Shown here piece after piece: positions 25,525-33,741 of a stretch of DNA of 64,000 nt. The DNA is from Rhizobium sp. R635 (lineage in GTDB: Bacteria; Pseudomonadota; Alphaproteobacteria; Rhizobiales; Rhizobiaceae), in assembly GCF_002211285.1 (NCBI RefSeq), contig NZ_LOKX01000007.1, positions 79,530 to 143,529 on the forward strand, given 5' to 3'. The stretch's first letter is position 1. Each line of letters opens with the position of its first letter. The translations under genes were made by a program, and so were the position numbers. Under the pieces are notes generated by a model, which was not told the DNA's origin, did no database searches, and saw only the letters and a program-made list of their open reading frames with translations.

Positions 25525-27021
25525 TCAAGCGGCTTCCGATGCGGATGCGGCCGTGATGACCGCCTCCGTCGTGAGCGCGCTTCCAGTCAGTTCGCTGACG
25601 ATTTTGCCGCGCGAGAAAACCAGCGCGCGGTGGCAGATATGGGCGATTTCCTCGAAGTCCGTCGAGACCACGACGACTGCGAGACCAGCTTCCAGCGCCT
25701 GCGTGATCAAGCGGTAGATTTCCGCACGCGCGCCGATGTCGACGCCGGCGGTCGGATCTTCCGCGATCAGCAGCTTCCGGCCGGTCGCCAGCCAGCGGCC
25801 GACGACGACCTTCTGCTGGTTGCCGCCGGAGAGCGCCTCCACCGGCAGATCCGGATCGTTCGGCCTGAGGCCGACGGACTGGCCGATCGCATGGGCAAGG
25901 TCGGCTTCCCCACGCGGAGACAGGAAGGAAAACAGCCCGCGTCCGACGGCGCCGGGGTTGATATAGGTATTTTCCCGAATGGACAGCGAGAGCGCGACGG
26001 ATTCCTCCGTCCGGTCGCGGGCGATCAGTCCGATGCCCGACGCCATTGCGCTCAGCGGGCTCGAAAGGTCCGGGCTCTGGTCGTGCAGCAGGATCGTGCC
26101 GCCGAAGGGCTCGCAGCCGAACAAGGCCCGGCCGATCCGTTCCTGACCGGCGCCGCGCAGGCCGGCGAGGCCCAGAAGCTCGCCCTGTCTTATCTCGAAG
26201 GATATCGGGCTCGTACCGGCGCAGACGAGATCGCGCACCTTGACGATCGCCTTGCCGGGTTTGATCTCGGTCTTCGAAAAGAGACTGTCGCCGCTGCGGC
26301 CGATGATCATCGTCACGAGTTCGTCCGGGGTCGTCTCGCTGACCGGCTTCTGCCCCACCATGCGCCCGTCACGCAGAACGGCGACCCGATCGGCGATGCG
26401 GAAGATCTCGTCGAGCCTGTGGGAAACGTAGATCATGCCGACGCCGCGATCCTTCAGAGGACGGATCGCATTGAACAGCCGGTCGACCTCATCGGCGGGC
26501 AAGCTCGCCGTCGGCTCGTCGAGCACGAGGACGTCGGCTTCGACGGCAAGCGCGCGGGCAATGGCGACGAGCGATTTCTCCGTACGCGACAGCGCCGAAA
26601 CCCGGGTCGTGGGATCGAAGTCGCAGCCGACGAGCTTTAGGGCTTCCTTGGCGCGGGCCTGCGTCTTTCTCCAGTCGATCAGGCCGCCGCGCATCGAGAA
26701 GCCCTGCGACAGGCCCATGTTCTCGCCGACCGTCATCCATTCGATCAGACCGAGATCCTGATGGATGAAGGCGACCGGCTGCCGCTCGTTCGGCTTCGGC
26801 GGGCGGTGATGGTAGCTCTGGCCGCGAAAAAGAATGTCCCCGCCATCGGGCTTATAGATACCCGCGAGGGTCTTGATGAGCGTCGATTTCCCGGCTCCGT
26901 TTTCGCCGAGCAGCGCGAGGATCTCCCCCTCGCGCAGATCGATCGAGACGTCACGCAATGCCTGCGTGCCGCCGAAGCTCTTGGTGATCGATTGGAACTC
27001 CAGCAGTCTCTTGGCTTCCAC
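25525..27021 (-). CDS. CUT2-type ABC sugar ATPase (RbsA/MglA-like, two-domain)
   Basis: A 498-residue ATPase with two nucleotide-binding domains. The first has Walker A GENGAGKST, a signature near VSALSRTEKSLVAIARALA (degenerate) and VLDEPTASL. The second has a degenerate P-loop (GLRGAGQERIGRALFG) and LSGGNQQKVVVGRWL. This asymmetry is normal for RbsA-type proteins. I chose the GTG at 27021 because GGGAGGA sits six bases upstream. First gene of the importer operon. A perfect LacI-type palindrome lies 38 bases upstream of the start. Confidence 0.93.
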   Translation of the reverse strand: MEAKRLLEFQSITKSFGGTQALRDVSIDLREGEILALLGENGAGKSTLIKTLAGIYKPDGGDILFRGQSYHHRPPKPNERQPVAFIHQDLGLIEWMTVGENMGLSQGFSMRGGLIDWRKTQARAKEALKLVGCDFDPTTRVSALSRTEKSLVAIARALAVEADVLVLDEPTASLPADEVDRLFNAIRPLKDRGVGMIYVSHRLDEIFRIADRVAVLRDGRMVGQKPVSETTPDELVTMIIGRSGDSLFSKTEIKPGKAIVKVRDLVCAGTSPISFEIRQGELLGLAGLRGAGQERIGRALFGCEPFGGTILLHDQSPDLSSPLSAMASGIGLIARDRTEESVALSLSIRENTYINPGAVGRGLFSFLSPRGEADLAHAIGQSVGLRPNDPDLPVEALSGGNQQKVVVGRWLATGRKLLIAEDPTAGVDIGARAEIYRLITQALEAGLAVVVVSTDFEEIAHICHRALVFSRGKIVSELTGSALTTEAVITAASASEAA

Positions 27022-27059
27022 CGTGGCTCCTCCCAAAGCTGCGTTGTTATCCTGAACAT

Positions 27060-27075
27060 ATGTTATCGATAACAT
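27060..27075. promoter_or_regulatory. LacI/GntR-type operator, sugar ABC operon
   Basis: ATGTTATCGATAACAT is a perfect 16-base palindrome with the central CG typical of LacI-family operators, just upstream of the CUT2 ATPase gene. The same core occurs at 29431-29448 and, with mismatches, at 32593-32608 and 32730-32745. It resembles the E. coli GntR/IdnR operator. The regulator at 31470-32543 is the likely binder. Confidence 0.8.
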
Positions 27076-27128
27076 TCGCGGATGGTCAAGCGGAAAGATG
27101 ACGATCTCGCATTTCCCGCCAGAGATTT

Positions 27129-28022
27129 TCAGCCTGCCTGAAATCCGTCGAGAAGACGCATCATCTCGGCCGAGTCCTTCGGCCCGAGGCCGGCTGCGCA
27201 AAGCAGGCGATGGATTTCGACCACGGCGCCCGTCATCGGCAGCGGCGTCTTCGTCTTCAGCGCAAAGGCCTGAAGCGAATCCAGGTCCTTCAGCATGTTG
27301 TCTATCCTGCCCGTCGGCGAGAAATCGCGGGCGGCGAATTTCGCCATGAATTCCTGCATGATACGGCTATCGGCCCGCCCGCCGGCAAGGGCCGCCGGAA
27401 TTGCGGCCGGGTCGACGCCTCCGGCTTCCGCGAGCTTGACCGCTTCCGCGACCGCCTGAAACAGCACGGCGCAAAAGAGCTGATTGATCAGTTTCGTCGT
27501 CTGCCCGGCGCCGGATGCGCCCATCAGCGTGTAATTGGCGGCAAGATGCCGCATCACCACACGCGCCCGTTCGAAATCCTCCGGGCTGCCGCCGGCCATG
27601 ATGGTCAGCTTGCCGCCCAGCGCGCCGGGCACACCGCCGGAGAGCGGGCAATCCACCCACGCCATTCCCGTTTCCCGACGCAGCCGCGTCGCCATGTCGG
27701 CCGTCTCGGCGGGATCGATGGAGGACATGTCGATCAGCAGCTTGCCGGCATTCGCGGCCGCCGCAACACCCTTTTCGCCGAAAACGACGGCGCGCACGAT
27801 GTTTGCGTGATTGAGGCTGAGCACGCAGAATTGCGACGCAGCGACCGCATCCTCGACAGAACTCGCGGCGCGAGCCCCCTTGGCTTCCAGCGCCGCGACT
27901 TTTTCGGCATCGAGATCGAAGACGGATACGTTCTGACCGGTCTCGATCAAGCGCGTGATGATCGCCGTCCCCATGATGCCCGCGCCGATGACGGCGACAT
28001 CTGCTCTGTAGTCATCCTGCAT
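27129..28022 (-). CDS. beta-hydroxyacid dehydrogenase (3-hydroxyisobutyrate / 6-phosphogluconate dehydrogenase-like family)
   Basis: A 297-residue NAD(P)-dependent oxidoreductase. The N-terminal Rossmann motif is VAVIGAGIMGTAIITRL. The family substrate motif is VDCPLSGGVPGALGGKLTIMAGG, and the catalytic Lys lies in GAGQTTKLINQLF. LKDLDSLQAFALKTKTPLPMTGAV occurs in the C-terminal helical domain. The length is normal for the family. It overlaps the 3' end of gluconokinase by 11 bases and is the last gene of the minus-strand sugar-acid operon. The exact substrate (a hydroxy sugar acid such as tartronate semialdehyde, or a gluconate derivative) is unresolved. Confidence 0.85.
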   Translation of the reverse strand: MQDDYRADVAVIGAGIMGTAIITRLIETGQNVSVFDLDAEKVAALEAKGARAASSVEDAVAASQFCVLSLNHANIVRAVVFGEKGVAAAANAGKLLIDMSSIDPAETADMATRLRRETGMAWVDCPLSGGVPGALGGKLTIMAGGSPEDFERARVVMRHLAANYTLMGASGAGQTTKLINQLFCAVLFQAVAEAVKLAEAGGVDPAAIPAALAGGRADSRIMQEFMAKFAARDFSPTGRIDNMLKDLDSLQAFALKTKTPLPMTGAVVEIHRLLCAAGLGPKDSAEMMRLLDGFQAG

Positions 28023-28566
28023 GAAACCCTCCCTTGATGGCCGCGCTTCTCAGCTCCTCACAAGCCAGCGCCACCATATCATCCAAAGCACCATCGATTG
28101 CGACCGTCACGACACCGGGCTCACCGGTCGGCGGCTCCAGCGTCTGCAACTGGCTGTCGAGCAGCGAGGCCGGCATGAAATGGCCCTGACGGGCCTGCAT
28201 CCGCGACAGCAGAAGATCGCGCGATCCTTCGAGGAAAACAAACGCCAGGCGCCCGCCCGCCGCCTGCCTCAGCCTGTCCCGATAGCTTTTTTTCAGCGCG
28301 GAGCAGGAAACGACCAGCCCTCGCGATGCGTTTAGCGCGGTCTTTATTTCCTCACCGATCCGGTCGAGCCAGGGCAGGCGATCTTCGTCGGTGAGGGGTA
28401 TGCCCTGCGCCATCTTCTCGACATTGGCCGCCGGATGGAGCTGGTCGCCTTCCACAAACGGCATGCCGTTTCGGGCGGCGATGCGCTCTCCAACCGAGGA
28501 TTTGCCGCAGCCGCTGACGCCCATGACAATCACGGCCAAGGGCAGTGCCTTTTTCTCCAGGTTCAT
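28012..28566 (-). CDS. gntK: gluconokinase
   Basis: A 184-residue P-loop kinase that phosphorylates D-gluconate to 6-phosphogluconate. Walker A is GVSGCGKSS near residues 17-25. MPFVEGDQLHPAANVEKMAQGIPLTDEDRLPWL is the family signature. SCSALKKSYRDRLR and FLEGSRDLLLSRMQARQGHFMPASLLDSQLQTLE follow. GGGAGG precedes a double ATG (28569 or 28566); I took the second for better spacing. It lies between the gluconate 5-dehydrogenase and the beta-hydroxyacid dehydrogenase genes. Confidence 0.95.
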   Translation of the reverse strand: MNLEKKALPLAVIVMGVSGCGKSSVGERIAARNGMPFVEGDQLHPAANVEKMAQGIPLTDEDRLPWLDRIGEEIKTALNASRGLVVSCSALKKSYRDRLRQAAGGRLAFVFLEGSRDLLLSRMQARQGHFMPASLLDSQLQTLEPPTGEPGVVTVAIDGALDDMVALACEELRSAAIKGGFHAG

Positions 28567-28579
28567 CATCTCACCTCCC

Positions 28580-29344
28580 TTAGAGGCAGGTCGTGATGCC
28601 GCCGTCGACATAAAGCGTATGGCCGTTGATGAAGGACGAGCCGCGGCCCGACAGGAAGACGGCAGCCCCCACCAGTTCCTCGACATTGCCCCAGCGGCCG
28701 GCCGGCGTCCGCTTTTCGAGCCACGAGGAAAATTCGGGATTGTCGACCAGCGCCTGGTTGAGCGGTGTCTTGAAATAGCCCGGCGCAATCGCGTTGATCT
28801 GCAGGCCGTGCTTGGCCCAGTCGGCGCACATGCCGCGCGTCAGGTTGCGCACCGCGCCCTTGGTCGCCGTGTAGGGGGCAATGCCGGGACGGGCGAGCTC
28901 GCTCTGGACGGAGGCGATGTTGATGATCTTGCCATGCCCGCGCGCGATCATCGCCTTGGCCGCCGCCTGGCCGACGTAAAAGACGCTCGAAATATTGGTG
29001 GTCAGCAGCAATTCCCATTTGTCCGCCGGGAAGTCTTCCAGCGGCGTGCGGAACTGCATGCCGGCATTGTTGATCAGGATATCGAGCGGACCGATATCGG
29101 CCTCGATCGCGGCGATACCCTGCGCGGCAGCGTCCTTGCTGGTCACGTCGAAGATGGCCGCATGGGCAGAAAGACCTTGAGCCTTGAGGCTTTCGACTGC
29201 GCGTTTGACGCTTTCGGGCGTGCGGCCGTTGATGACGACCTCGGCGCCATGCTGCGCCAGGCCCTCGGCCAGCGCATAACCGATCCCCTGGCTCGAGCCG
29301 GTGACCAGGGCAAGCTGCCCGGTAAGATCAAACAGGTTCTTCAT
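28580..29344 (-). CDS. idnO: gluconate 5-dehydrogenase (SDR family)
   Basis: A 254-residue classical SDR. The cofactor motif is TGSSQGIGYALAEGLAQHGAEV, NNAG lies at about residue 92, the catalytic Ser is in IASVQSELARPG, and the catalytic Tyr/Lys are in YTATKGA. It is expected to reduce 5-keto-D-gluconate to D-gluconate, bridging L-idonate dehydrogenase and gluconokinase. The start is ATG 29344. Its promoter region carries the 18-base palindrome at 29431. First gene of the minus-strand idnO-gntK-dehydrogenase operon. Confidence 0.85.
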   Translation of the reverse strand: MKNLFDLTGQLALVTGSSQGIGYALAEGLAQHGAEVVINGRTPESVKRAVESLKAQGLSAHAAIFDVTSKDAAAQGIAAIEADIGPLDILINNAGMQFRTPLEDFPADKWELLLTTNISSVFYVGQAAAKAMIARGHGKIINIASVQSELARPGIAPYTATKGAVRNLTRGMCADWAKHGLQINAIAPGYFKTPLNQALVDNPEFSSWLEKRTPAGRWGNVEELVGAAVFLSGRGSSFINGHTLYVDGGITTCL

Positions 29345-29430
29345 GCAAATAACTCCTCCGGTGTCGCTGCGAATGACGGCTTATACCGCCGCTTGCGGTG
29401 AAACTCACTTGACATCCCTTTCTCGGATTA

Positions 29431-29448
29431 TATGTTATCGATAACATA
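29431..29448. promoter_or_regulatory. LacI/GntR-type operator in divergent idnO / hydroxyacid dehydrogenase promoter
   Basis: TATGTTATCGATAACATA is a perfect 18-base palindrome, 86 bases from the idnO start and 31 bases upstream of the hydroxyacid dehydrogenase start. It shares its 16-base core exactly with the site at 27060. One site could repress both divergent operons. Confidence 0.85.
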
Positions 29449-29479
29449 ATCAACAGCCAAAATGCGGGATGGAGACGAA

Positions 29480-30421
29480 ATGCCTGACGTAGAAATCTTG
29501 ATGGCCGGGGCCTATCCGGAGTGGGACATGGTGGATCTGGAGGCGACCTACCGCGTCCACCGCCTCTGGGAAGCCGCGGATCGGCAGGAACTGATTTCGA
29601 AAGTCGGCAGCAATATCCGCGCCATCGCGACGCGCGGCGAACTCGGCGCTTCCGCCGACCTGATGAAGCAATTGCCGAAGCTGGAGATCGTCTCCTGTTA
29701 CGGCGTCGGCACCGACGCGATCGACCTGTCCTACGCCCGCGCCAACGGCATTCGCGTGACGAATACCCCCGACGTGCTGACCGAAGACGTCGCCGATATC
29801 GCGATCGGACTGCTGCTTTCCACGGCGCGCCAGATTCCGCAGGCCGACGTTTTCGTCCGCACCGGCCAGTGGGGCAACGTTCCCATGCCGCTGGTGACGC
29901 GGGTTTCGGGCAAGAAGGTCGGGATCGTCGGCATGGGGCGGATCGGCAAGGCGATCGCCAGGCGGGCTGCCGCTTTCGGCTGCGACATCTCCTATTTCGC
30001 CCGCAATAGGGACCAGGATGTCGCCTATGGTTACGAAGCCAATCTGGTCGCGCTTGCCAATTGGGCCGACTTCCTGATCGTCATCGTTCCCGGAGGGGCC
30101 GCGACCACGAAGATCATCAATGCCGAGGTGCTTGAAGCGCTCGGTCCGGAAGGCATGCTGATCAACGTTTCGCGCGGAACGACCGTCGACGAGGAGGCAC
30201 TGATCGCAGCGCTTCAGAACCGCACCATCCAGGCCGCGGGCCTTGACGTTTTCCTCAACGAGCCGAAAATCGATGCGCGCTTCCTGACGCTGCCGAACGT
30301 CGTGCTGCAGCCCCACCACGGCTCCGGCACCATCGAGACCCGCAAGGCCATGGGCAGGCTGGTCAGAGACAATCTCGCCGCGCATTTTGCCGGTCGCGCG
30401 CTTCCGACCCCCGTCGTGTGA
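29480..30421 (+). CDS. D-2-hydroxyacid dehydrogenase (2-ketogluconate reductase-like)
   Basis: A 313-residue enzyme of the D-isomer 2-hydroxyacid dehydrogenase family. It has an N-terminal catalytic lobe, then Rossmann motif VGIVGMGRIGKAIARRAAAFG. The catalytic Arg is in LINVSRGTTVDE, Glu follows in GLDVFLNEPKID, and the catalytic His is in LQPHHGSGT. GGAG five bases before the ATG at 29480 supports this start over one at 29462. Given idnD ten bases downstream, reduction of 2-keto-D-gluconate or 2-keto-L-gulonate (yielding L-idonate) is a reasonable role but is inference. Confidence 0.87.
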   Translation: MPDVEILMAGAYPEWDMVDLEATYRVHRLWEAADRQELISKVGSNIRAIATRGELGASADLMKQLPKLEIVSCYGVGTDAIDLSYARANGIRVTNTPDVLTEDVADIAIGLLLSTARQIPQADVFVRTGQWGNVPMPLVTRVSGKKVGIVGMGRIGKAIARRAAAFGCDISYFARNRDQDVAYGYEANLVALANWADFLIVIVPGGAATTKIINAEVLEALGPEGMLINVSRGTTVDEEALIAALQNRTIQAAGLDVFLNEPKIDARFLTLPNVVLQPHHGSGTIETRKAMGRLVRDNLAAHFAGRALPTPVV

Positions 30422-30431
30422 GGATCCCGAT

Positions 30432-31463
30432 ATGAAAGCCATCGTCATTCACGCCGCCAAGGATCTCAGGGTCGAAGAGCGCGAACCGGAGGTCGCGGGC
30501 GCTGGGCAGGTGGAGATATCAATCGAAGCCGGCGGCATCTGCGGCTCCGACCTGCATTATTACAATCACGGCGGCTTCGGCACCGTTCGCCTGCGCGAAC
30601 CGATGATCCTCGGCCACGAGATTGCCGGCACGGTCAAGGCGCTGGGCGCCGGCGTGAGCGACCTTGCCGTTGGAGACCGCGTTGCGGTTTCCCCGAGCCG
30701 GCCGTGCAGCCATTGCCAATATTGCCTGAAGGGCCAGCAGAACCACTGCCTCAACATGCGGTTTTACGGCAGCGCCATGCCCATGCCACATATTCAGGGC
30801 GGCTTCCGCCAGCGGCTGGTGGCGGAGCGCTGGCAATGCCACAAGGTCGCCGACGGCATTTCCATTCACGAGGCTGCCTTCGCCGAGCCCTTTGCCGTGA
30901 CGCTGCATGCGGCAAGCCGCGCCGGATCGCTGCTCGGCAAGCGGGTGCTGGTCACCGGCTGCGGCCCCATCGGCATGCTGGCGATCGTTGCCGCCCGCGT
31001 TCTCGGCGCCCGTGAAATCGTCGCGACCGACGTCACCGACAGCGTTCTCGCCATCGCCCGCACCAGCGGCGCGGATCGCACGATCAACGTTGCCACGCAT
31101 GCCGCCGACCTTGCCGCTTATGGCGCCGACAAGGGATATTTCGACGTCATGTTCGAGGCGTCGGGCAATGAGCGGGCCGTGCGCGCGGGCATCGAGGTGC
31201 TGAGGCCCCGTGCCGTTCTCGTGCAGCTCGGCCTTGGCGGCGATGTCTCCATTCCGCAGAACATGATCGTTGCCAAGGAAATCGAGATGCGCGGAACATT
31301 CCGCTTTCACGAGGAATTCGGGCTCGCCGTCGAGCTGATCAACGCGCGCCGCGTCGATCTGAAGCCGCTGCTGACAGGGGTTTTTGCCATCGAAGAGGCT
31401 GTCGCCGCCTTCGAACTGGCCAGCGACCGCAGCAAATCGATGAAAGTGCAGATCGCCTTCTAG
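30432..31463 (+). CDS. idnD: L-idonate 5-dehydrogenase (zinc-dependent)
   Basis: A 343-residue medium-chain Zn dehydrogenase. The catalytic zinc site is GGICGSDLHYYNHGG with GHEIAG. Structural zinc cysteines lie in SPSRPCSHCQYCLKGQQNHC. The NAD-binding segment is GCGPIGMLAIVAAR. HYYNHGGFGTVRLREPMILGHE matches the L-idonate 5-dehydrogenase group, which oxidises L-idonate to 5-keto-D-gluconate. The ATG is ten bases after the previous stop with AGGA upstream. It is convergent with the LacI gene, leaving only six bases between stops. Confidence 0.9.
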   Translation: MKAIVIHAAKDLRVEEREPEVAGAGQVEISIEAGGICGSDLHYYNHGGFGTVRLREPMILGHEIAGTVKALGAGVSDLAVGDRVAVSPSRPCSHCQYCLKGQQNHCLNMRFYGSAMPMPHIQGGFRQRLVAERWQCHKVADGISIHEAAFAEPFAVTLHAASRAGSLLGKRVLVTGCGPIGMLAIVAARVLGAREIVATDVTDSVLAIARTSGADRTINVATHAADLAAYGADKGYFDVMFEASGNERAVRAGIEVLRPRAVLVQLGLGGDVSIPQNMIVAKEIEMRGTFRFHEEFGLAVELINARRVDLKPLLTGVFAIEEAVAAFELASDRSKSMKVQIAF

Positions 31464-31469
31464 AGTCAG

Positions 31470-32543
31470 CTATGCGGCGCCGCCGCGATCCGTGCTTTCG
31501 CGCAGAACGACCCTGTAGCCCGTCAACGTGATCTCGTCACCGGTCGCCTCGCCGCTGCCCTGCAGGGCATCGAGCAGGCGGGCGGCGGCCTGGCGGCCGA
31601 TGCCGTAACAGTCGACATTGATGGTGGTGATGCTGGGATGACAGATCGACGAGATCTCGTAATCGCCGAAGCCGGCAATGGCGATATCACCCGGCACGCT
31701 CATTCCCCTGCGCTTGCATTCCATGATCGCGCCGAAGGCGGAAAGGTCGGAGACGCAGAGAACCACTTCCGTGTCCGGCCAGCGTTCCAGCAGGCTCACC
31801 ACCGCCTGGCCGCCCTGTTCCATGGTGATCGGCGGCACGCCGAAGGAAATCGCCCGGCCCGGTCCCAGGCCCAGTTCTTCGACGGTCTTCAGGAAACCGC
31901 TTCGCCGCTGGCTGCCGCGCGTATCACGCGCCGTCGTACCGCCGATATAGCCGAACCGCCGATAGCCCTGGCTCGCAAGCGTCCGCACCAGCAGGGACAT
32001 CGCCTCGCCGTTGGAAAAGCCGACGACATGATTGATCGGCTCCTCCGGAATTTCCCAGGTTTCGACCACCGGAATGCCGGCCTTATCGAGCATGCGCCGG
32101 GCGCGATCGGTGTGCGAGCCGCCTGTCAGGATGATGCCCTCGGGGCGGCGGCGCAGCATCGCCTCGATCAGCTTTTCTTCTTTCTCGGCGGAATAGTCGG
32201 TATAGCCGAGCAGAAGCTGAAGGCCGGTATTCTCAAGCGCATCGGTGATGCCGCGCGCGGTGTCGGAAAAGTTCGAATTGTTGATGGAGGGCACCAGCGC
32301 TGCGATGAAGCCGCTCCGCCTCGACGAAAGACTGCCGGCGGAGAGATCCAGCACGTAGCCGAGCGCGTCGACGGCTTCCATGATGCGCTTTCGCGTCTCT
32401 TCGGAAACGCTCGCATCCTGCCGGAAGGCACGCGAAACGGTCATGGCCGATACGCCGACATATTTGGCGACTTCGGCCATCGTCAACTTTTGAGCGTCTC
32501 CAGCCTTGAGACGCTTGTCCTTTGGCTCATCCCCGTTTGTCAC
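31470..32543 (-). CDS. LacI-family regulator of sugar-acid catabolism (GntR/IdnR-like)
   Basis: A 357-residue repressor. The HTH (LTMAEVAKYVGVSAMTVSRAFRQ, recognition helix at about residues 30-42) is followed by a hinge helix (RRSGFIAALVPSINNSNFS) and a periplasmic-binding-protein-like effector domain. The start is read as GTG with only a weak ribosome site, leaving a 20-residue basic tail before the HTH. Its surroundings (idonate and gluconate enzymes) and the repeated palindromes with a central CG make it the likely controller of four promoters including its own. The effector is probably a gluconate or idonate derivative. Confidence 0.9.
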   Translation of the reverse strand: MTNGDEPKDKRLKAGDAQKLTMAEVAKYVGVSAMTVSRAFRQDASVSEETRKRIMEAVDALGYVLDLSAGSLSSRRSGFIAALVPSINNSNFSDTARGITDALENTGLQLLLGYTDYSAEKEEKLIEAMLRRRPEGIILTGGSHTDRARRMLDKAGIPVVETWEIPEEPINHVVGFSNGEAMSLLVRTLASQGYRRFGYIGGTTARDTRGSQRRSGFLKTVEELGLGPGRAISFGVPPITMEQGGQAVVSLLERWPDTEVVLCVSDLSAFGAIMECKRRGMSVPGDIAIAGFGDYEISSICHPSITTINVDCYGIGRQAAARLLDALQGSGEATGDEITLTGYRVVLRESTDRGGAA

Positions 32544-32592
32544 TGGTTTCCGCTTTCAAACCGCTTCCGAGTTGCGCAATTCAGTACAAGAT

Positions 32593-32608
32593 AAAGTTAT
32601 CGCTATCA
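32593..32608. promoter_or_regulatory. degenerate LacI-type operator upstream of the regulator gene
   Basis: AAGTTATCGCTATCAT matches 13 of 16 positions of the ATGTTATCGATAACAT palindrome, 50 bases upstream of the LacI-family gene. This is suited to weak autoregulation. Confidence 0.5.
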
Positions 32609-32729
32609 TCGCACAATCGATATTATTGCAGGAACGCGCGGTTCCACAGCCGGAAAAGCCGAATTCCCACTGGATTTCCGCCTGCGTCATCGCTTGAATG
32701 TCTGTACGAGGCCTGAAAAACCGGGCAGA

Positions 32730-32745
32730 ATGATATCGATAACAC
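32730..32745. promoter_or_regulatory. LacI-type operator upstream of SMP-30 lactonase
   Basis: ATGATATCGATAACAC matches 14 of 16 positions of the palindrome found at 27060 and 29431. It lies 15 bases upstream of the lactonase start, overlapping the region just before its ribosome site, where a repressor would block transcription. Confidence 0.7.
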
Positions 32746-32760
32746 TAGGGAGGAGCTGTC

Positions 32761-33687
32761 ATGTTCGGAGAAATCGAGGGTACGGGGTTCGAGGTTCTCG
32801 ACCCGCGCTTTGAAAGCTGCTTCGTCGGCCATGCTCGGGTCGAACGGCTTTGGACAGGCGGCCGCTGGCTGGAGGGACCGGCCTGGTTTGCCGCCGGGCG
32901 CTATCTGATCTTCTCGGATATCCCCAACAATCGCATGATGCGCTACGACGATACCAGCGGACATACGTCGGTCTTCCGTTCGCCAAGCAACAATTGCAAC
33001 GGCAACACCGTCGACAATCAGGGCCGGCTCATCACCTGTGAGCACCTGACACGCCGCATCACCCGCACGGAGTTCGACGGCAAGGTCAGCGTCCTGGTCG
33101 ACAGGATCGCCGGCAGGCGGCTCAATTCCCCGAACGACGTCACCGTCAAATCGGACGGGACCATCTGGTTCACCGACCCGAGCTACGGCATCCTCCATGA
33201 TTATGAGGGCGACTACGGCGAAGAGGAAATCGGCGGATGCCATGTCTATCGCCATGATCCGGAAACGGGCACAACCGAACAGACGACCTCTGACTTCGTC
33301 AAGCCGAATGGTCTGGCATTTTCCCCTGACGAGACGATGCTCTACGTTGCCGACACCGGAGCCTCGCATTTACCGGGCGGTCCGCGCCACATACGAAAGC
33401 TCGCGGTATCAGGCGACGGGACGCTGAGCGACCTCGGCGTTTTCGCAGAATGTACCGCCGGCATGTTCGACGGCTTCCGTGTGGACAGGAAAGGCAGGAT
33501 CTGGACGAGCGCCGCCGACGGCGTGCATTGCTATGACCCGGATGGCACCTTGCTCGGCAAGATTCGTATTCCCGAGATCGTTTCCAATGTGGCCTTCGGC
33601 GGAGAGAAATTGAACCGTCTCTTCATCACCGGGACCACGTCTCTCTACGCCGTCTATCTCACGGCCAATGGGTCGAGACTGGGGTAA
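32761..33687 (+). CDS. SMP-30/gluconolactonase family lactonase
   Basis: A 308-residue six-bladed beta-propeller lactonase. Typical pieces are EGPAWFAAGRYLIFSDIPNNRMMRYD (metal-binding Glu near the start), NGNTVDNQGRLITCEH, RLNSPNDVTVKSDGTIWFTDPSYGI (metal-binding Asn), NGLAFSPDETMLYVADTG (metal-binding Asp) and DGFRVDRKGRIWTSAADGVHCYDPDG. It hydrolyses a sugar lactone such as glucono- or idonolactone to the free acid, feeding the neighbouring idn/gnt enzymes. GGGAGGAGC lies just before the ATG. Monocistronic, with its own operator and terminator. Confidence 0.93.
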   Translation: MFGEIEGTGFEVLDPRFESCFVGHARVERLWTGGRWLEGPAWFAAGRYLIFSDIPNNRMMRYDDTSGHTSVFRSPSNNCNGNTVDNQGRLITCEHLTRRITRTEFDGKVSVLVDRIAGRRLNSPNDVTVKSDGTIWFTDPSYGILHDYEGDYGEEEIGGCHVYRHDPETGTTEQTTSDFVKPNGLAFSPDETMLYVADTGASHLPGGPRHIRKLAVSGDGTLSDLGVFAECTAGMFDGFRVDRKGRIWTSAADGVHCYDPDGTLLGKIRIPEIVSNVAFGGEKLNRLFITGTTSLYAVYLTANGSRLG

Positions 33688-33697
33688 CCTCATGCAG

Positions 33698-33723
33698 GCG
33701 AGGCCGCCCTTCGGCGGCCTCGC
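33698..33723 (+). terminator. intrinsic terminator after the lactonase gene
   Basis: An 11-base-pair stem (GCGAGGCCGCC / GGCGGCCTCGC) with tetraloop CTTC, followed by TTTCTGG, ten bases after the lactonase stop. It may also serve the convergent VWA gene. Confidence 0.85.
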
Positions 33724-33741
33724 TTTCTGGTACTTCTCCGC

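Noticed and set aside
24430..26640. 736-codon open frame on the plus strand
   Set aside because: Antisense to the CUT2 permease and ATPase. Composition is Arg/Asp/Gln-rich as expected for a shadow frame.
27060..27075. Reading the perfect palindrome as a terminator stem
   Set aside because: It lies upstream of the gene, has no loop or T tract, and recurs at the promoters of the same functional group, so operator is the better explanation.
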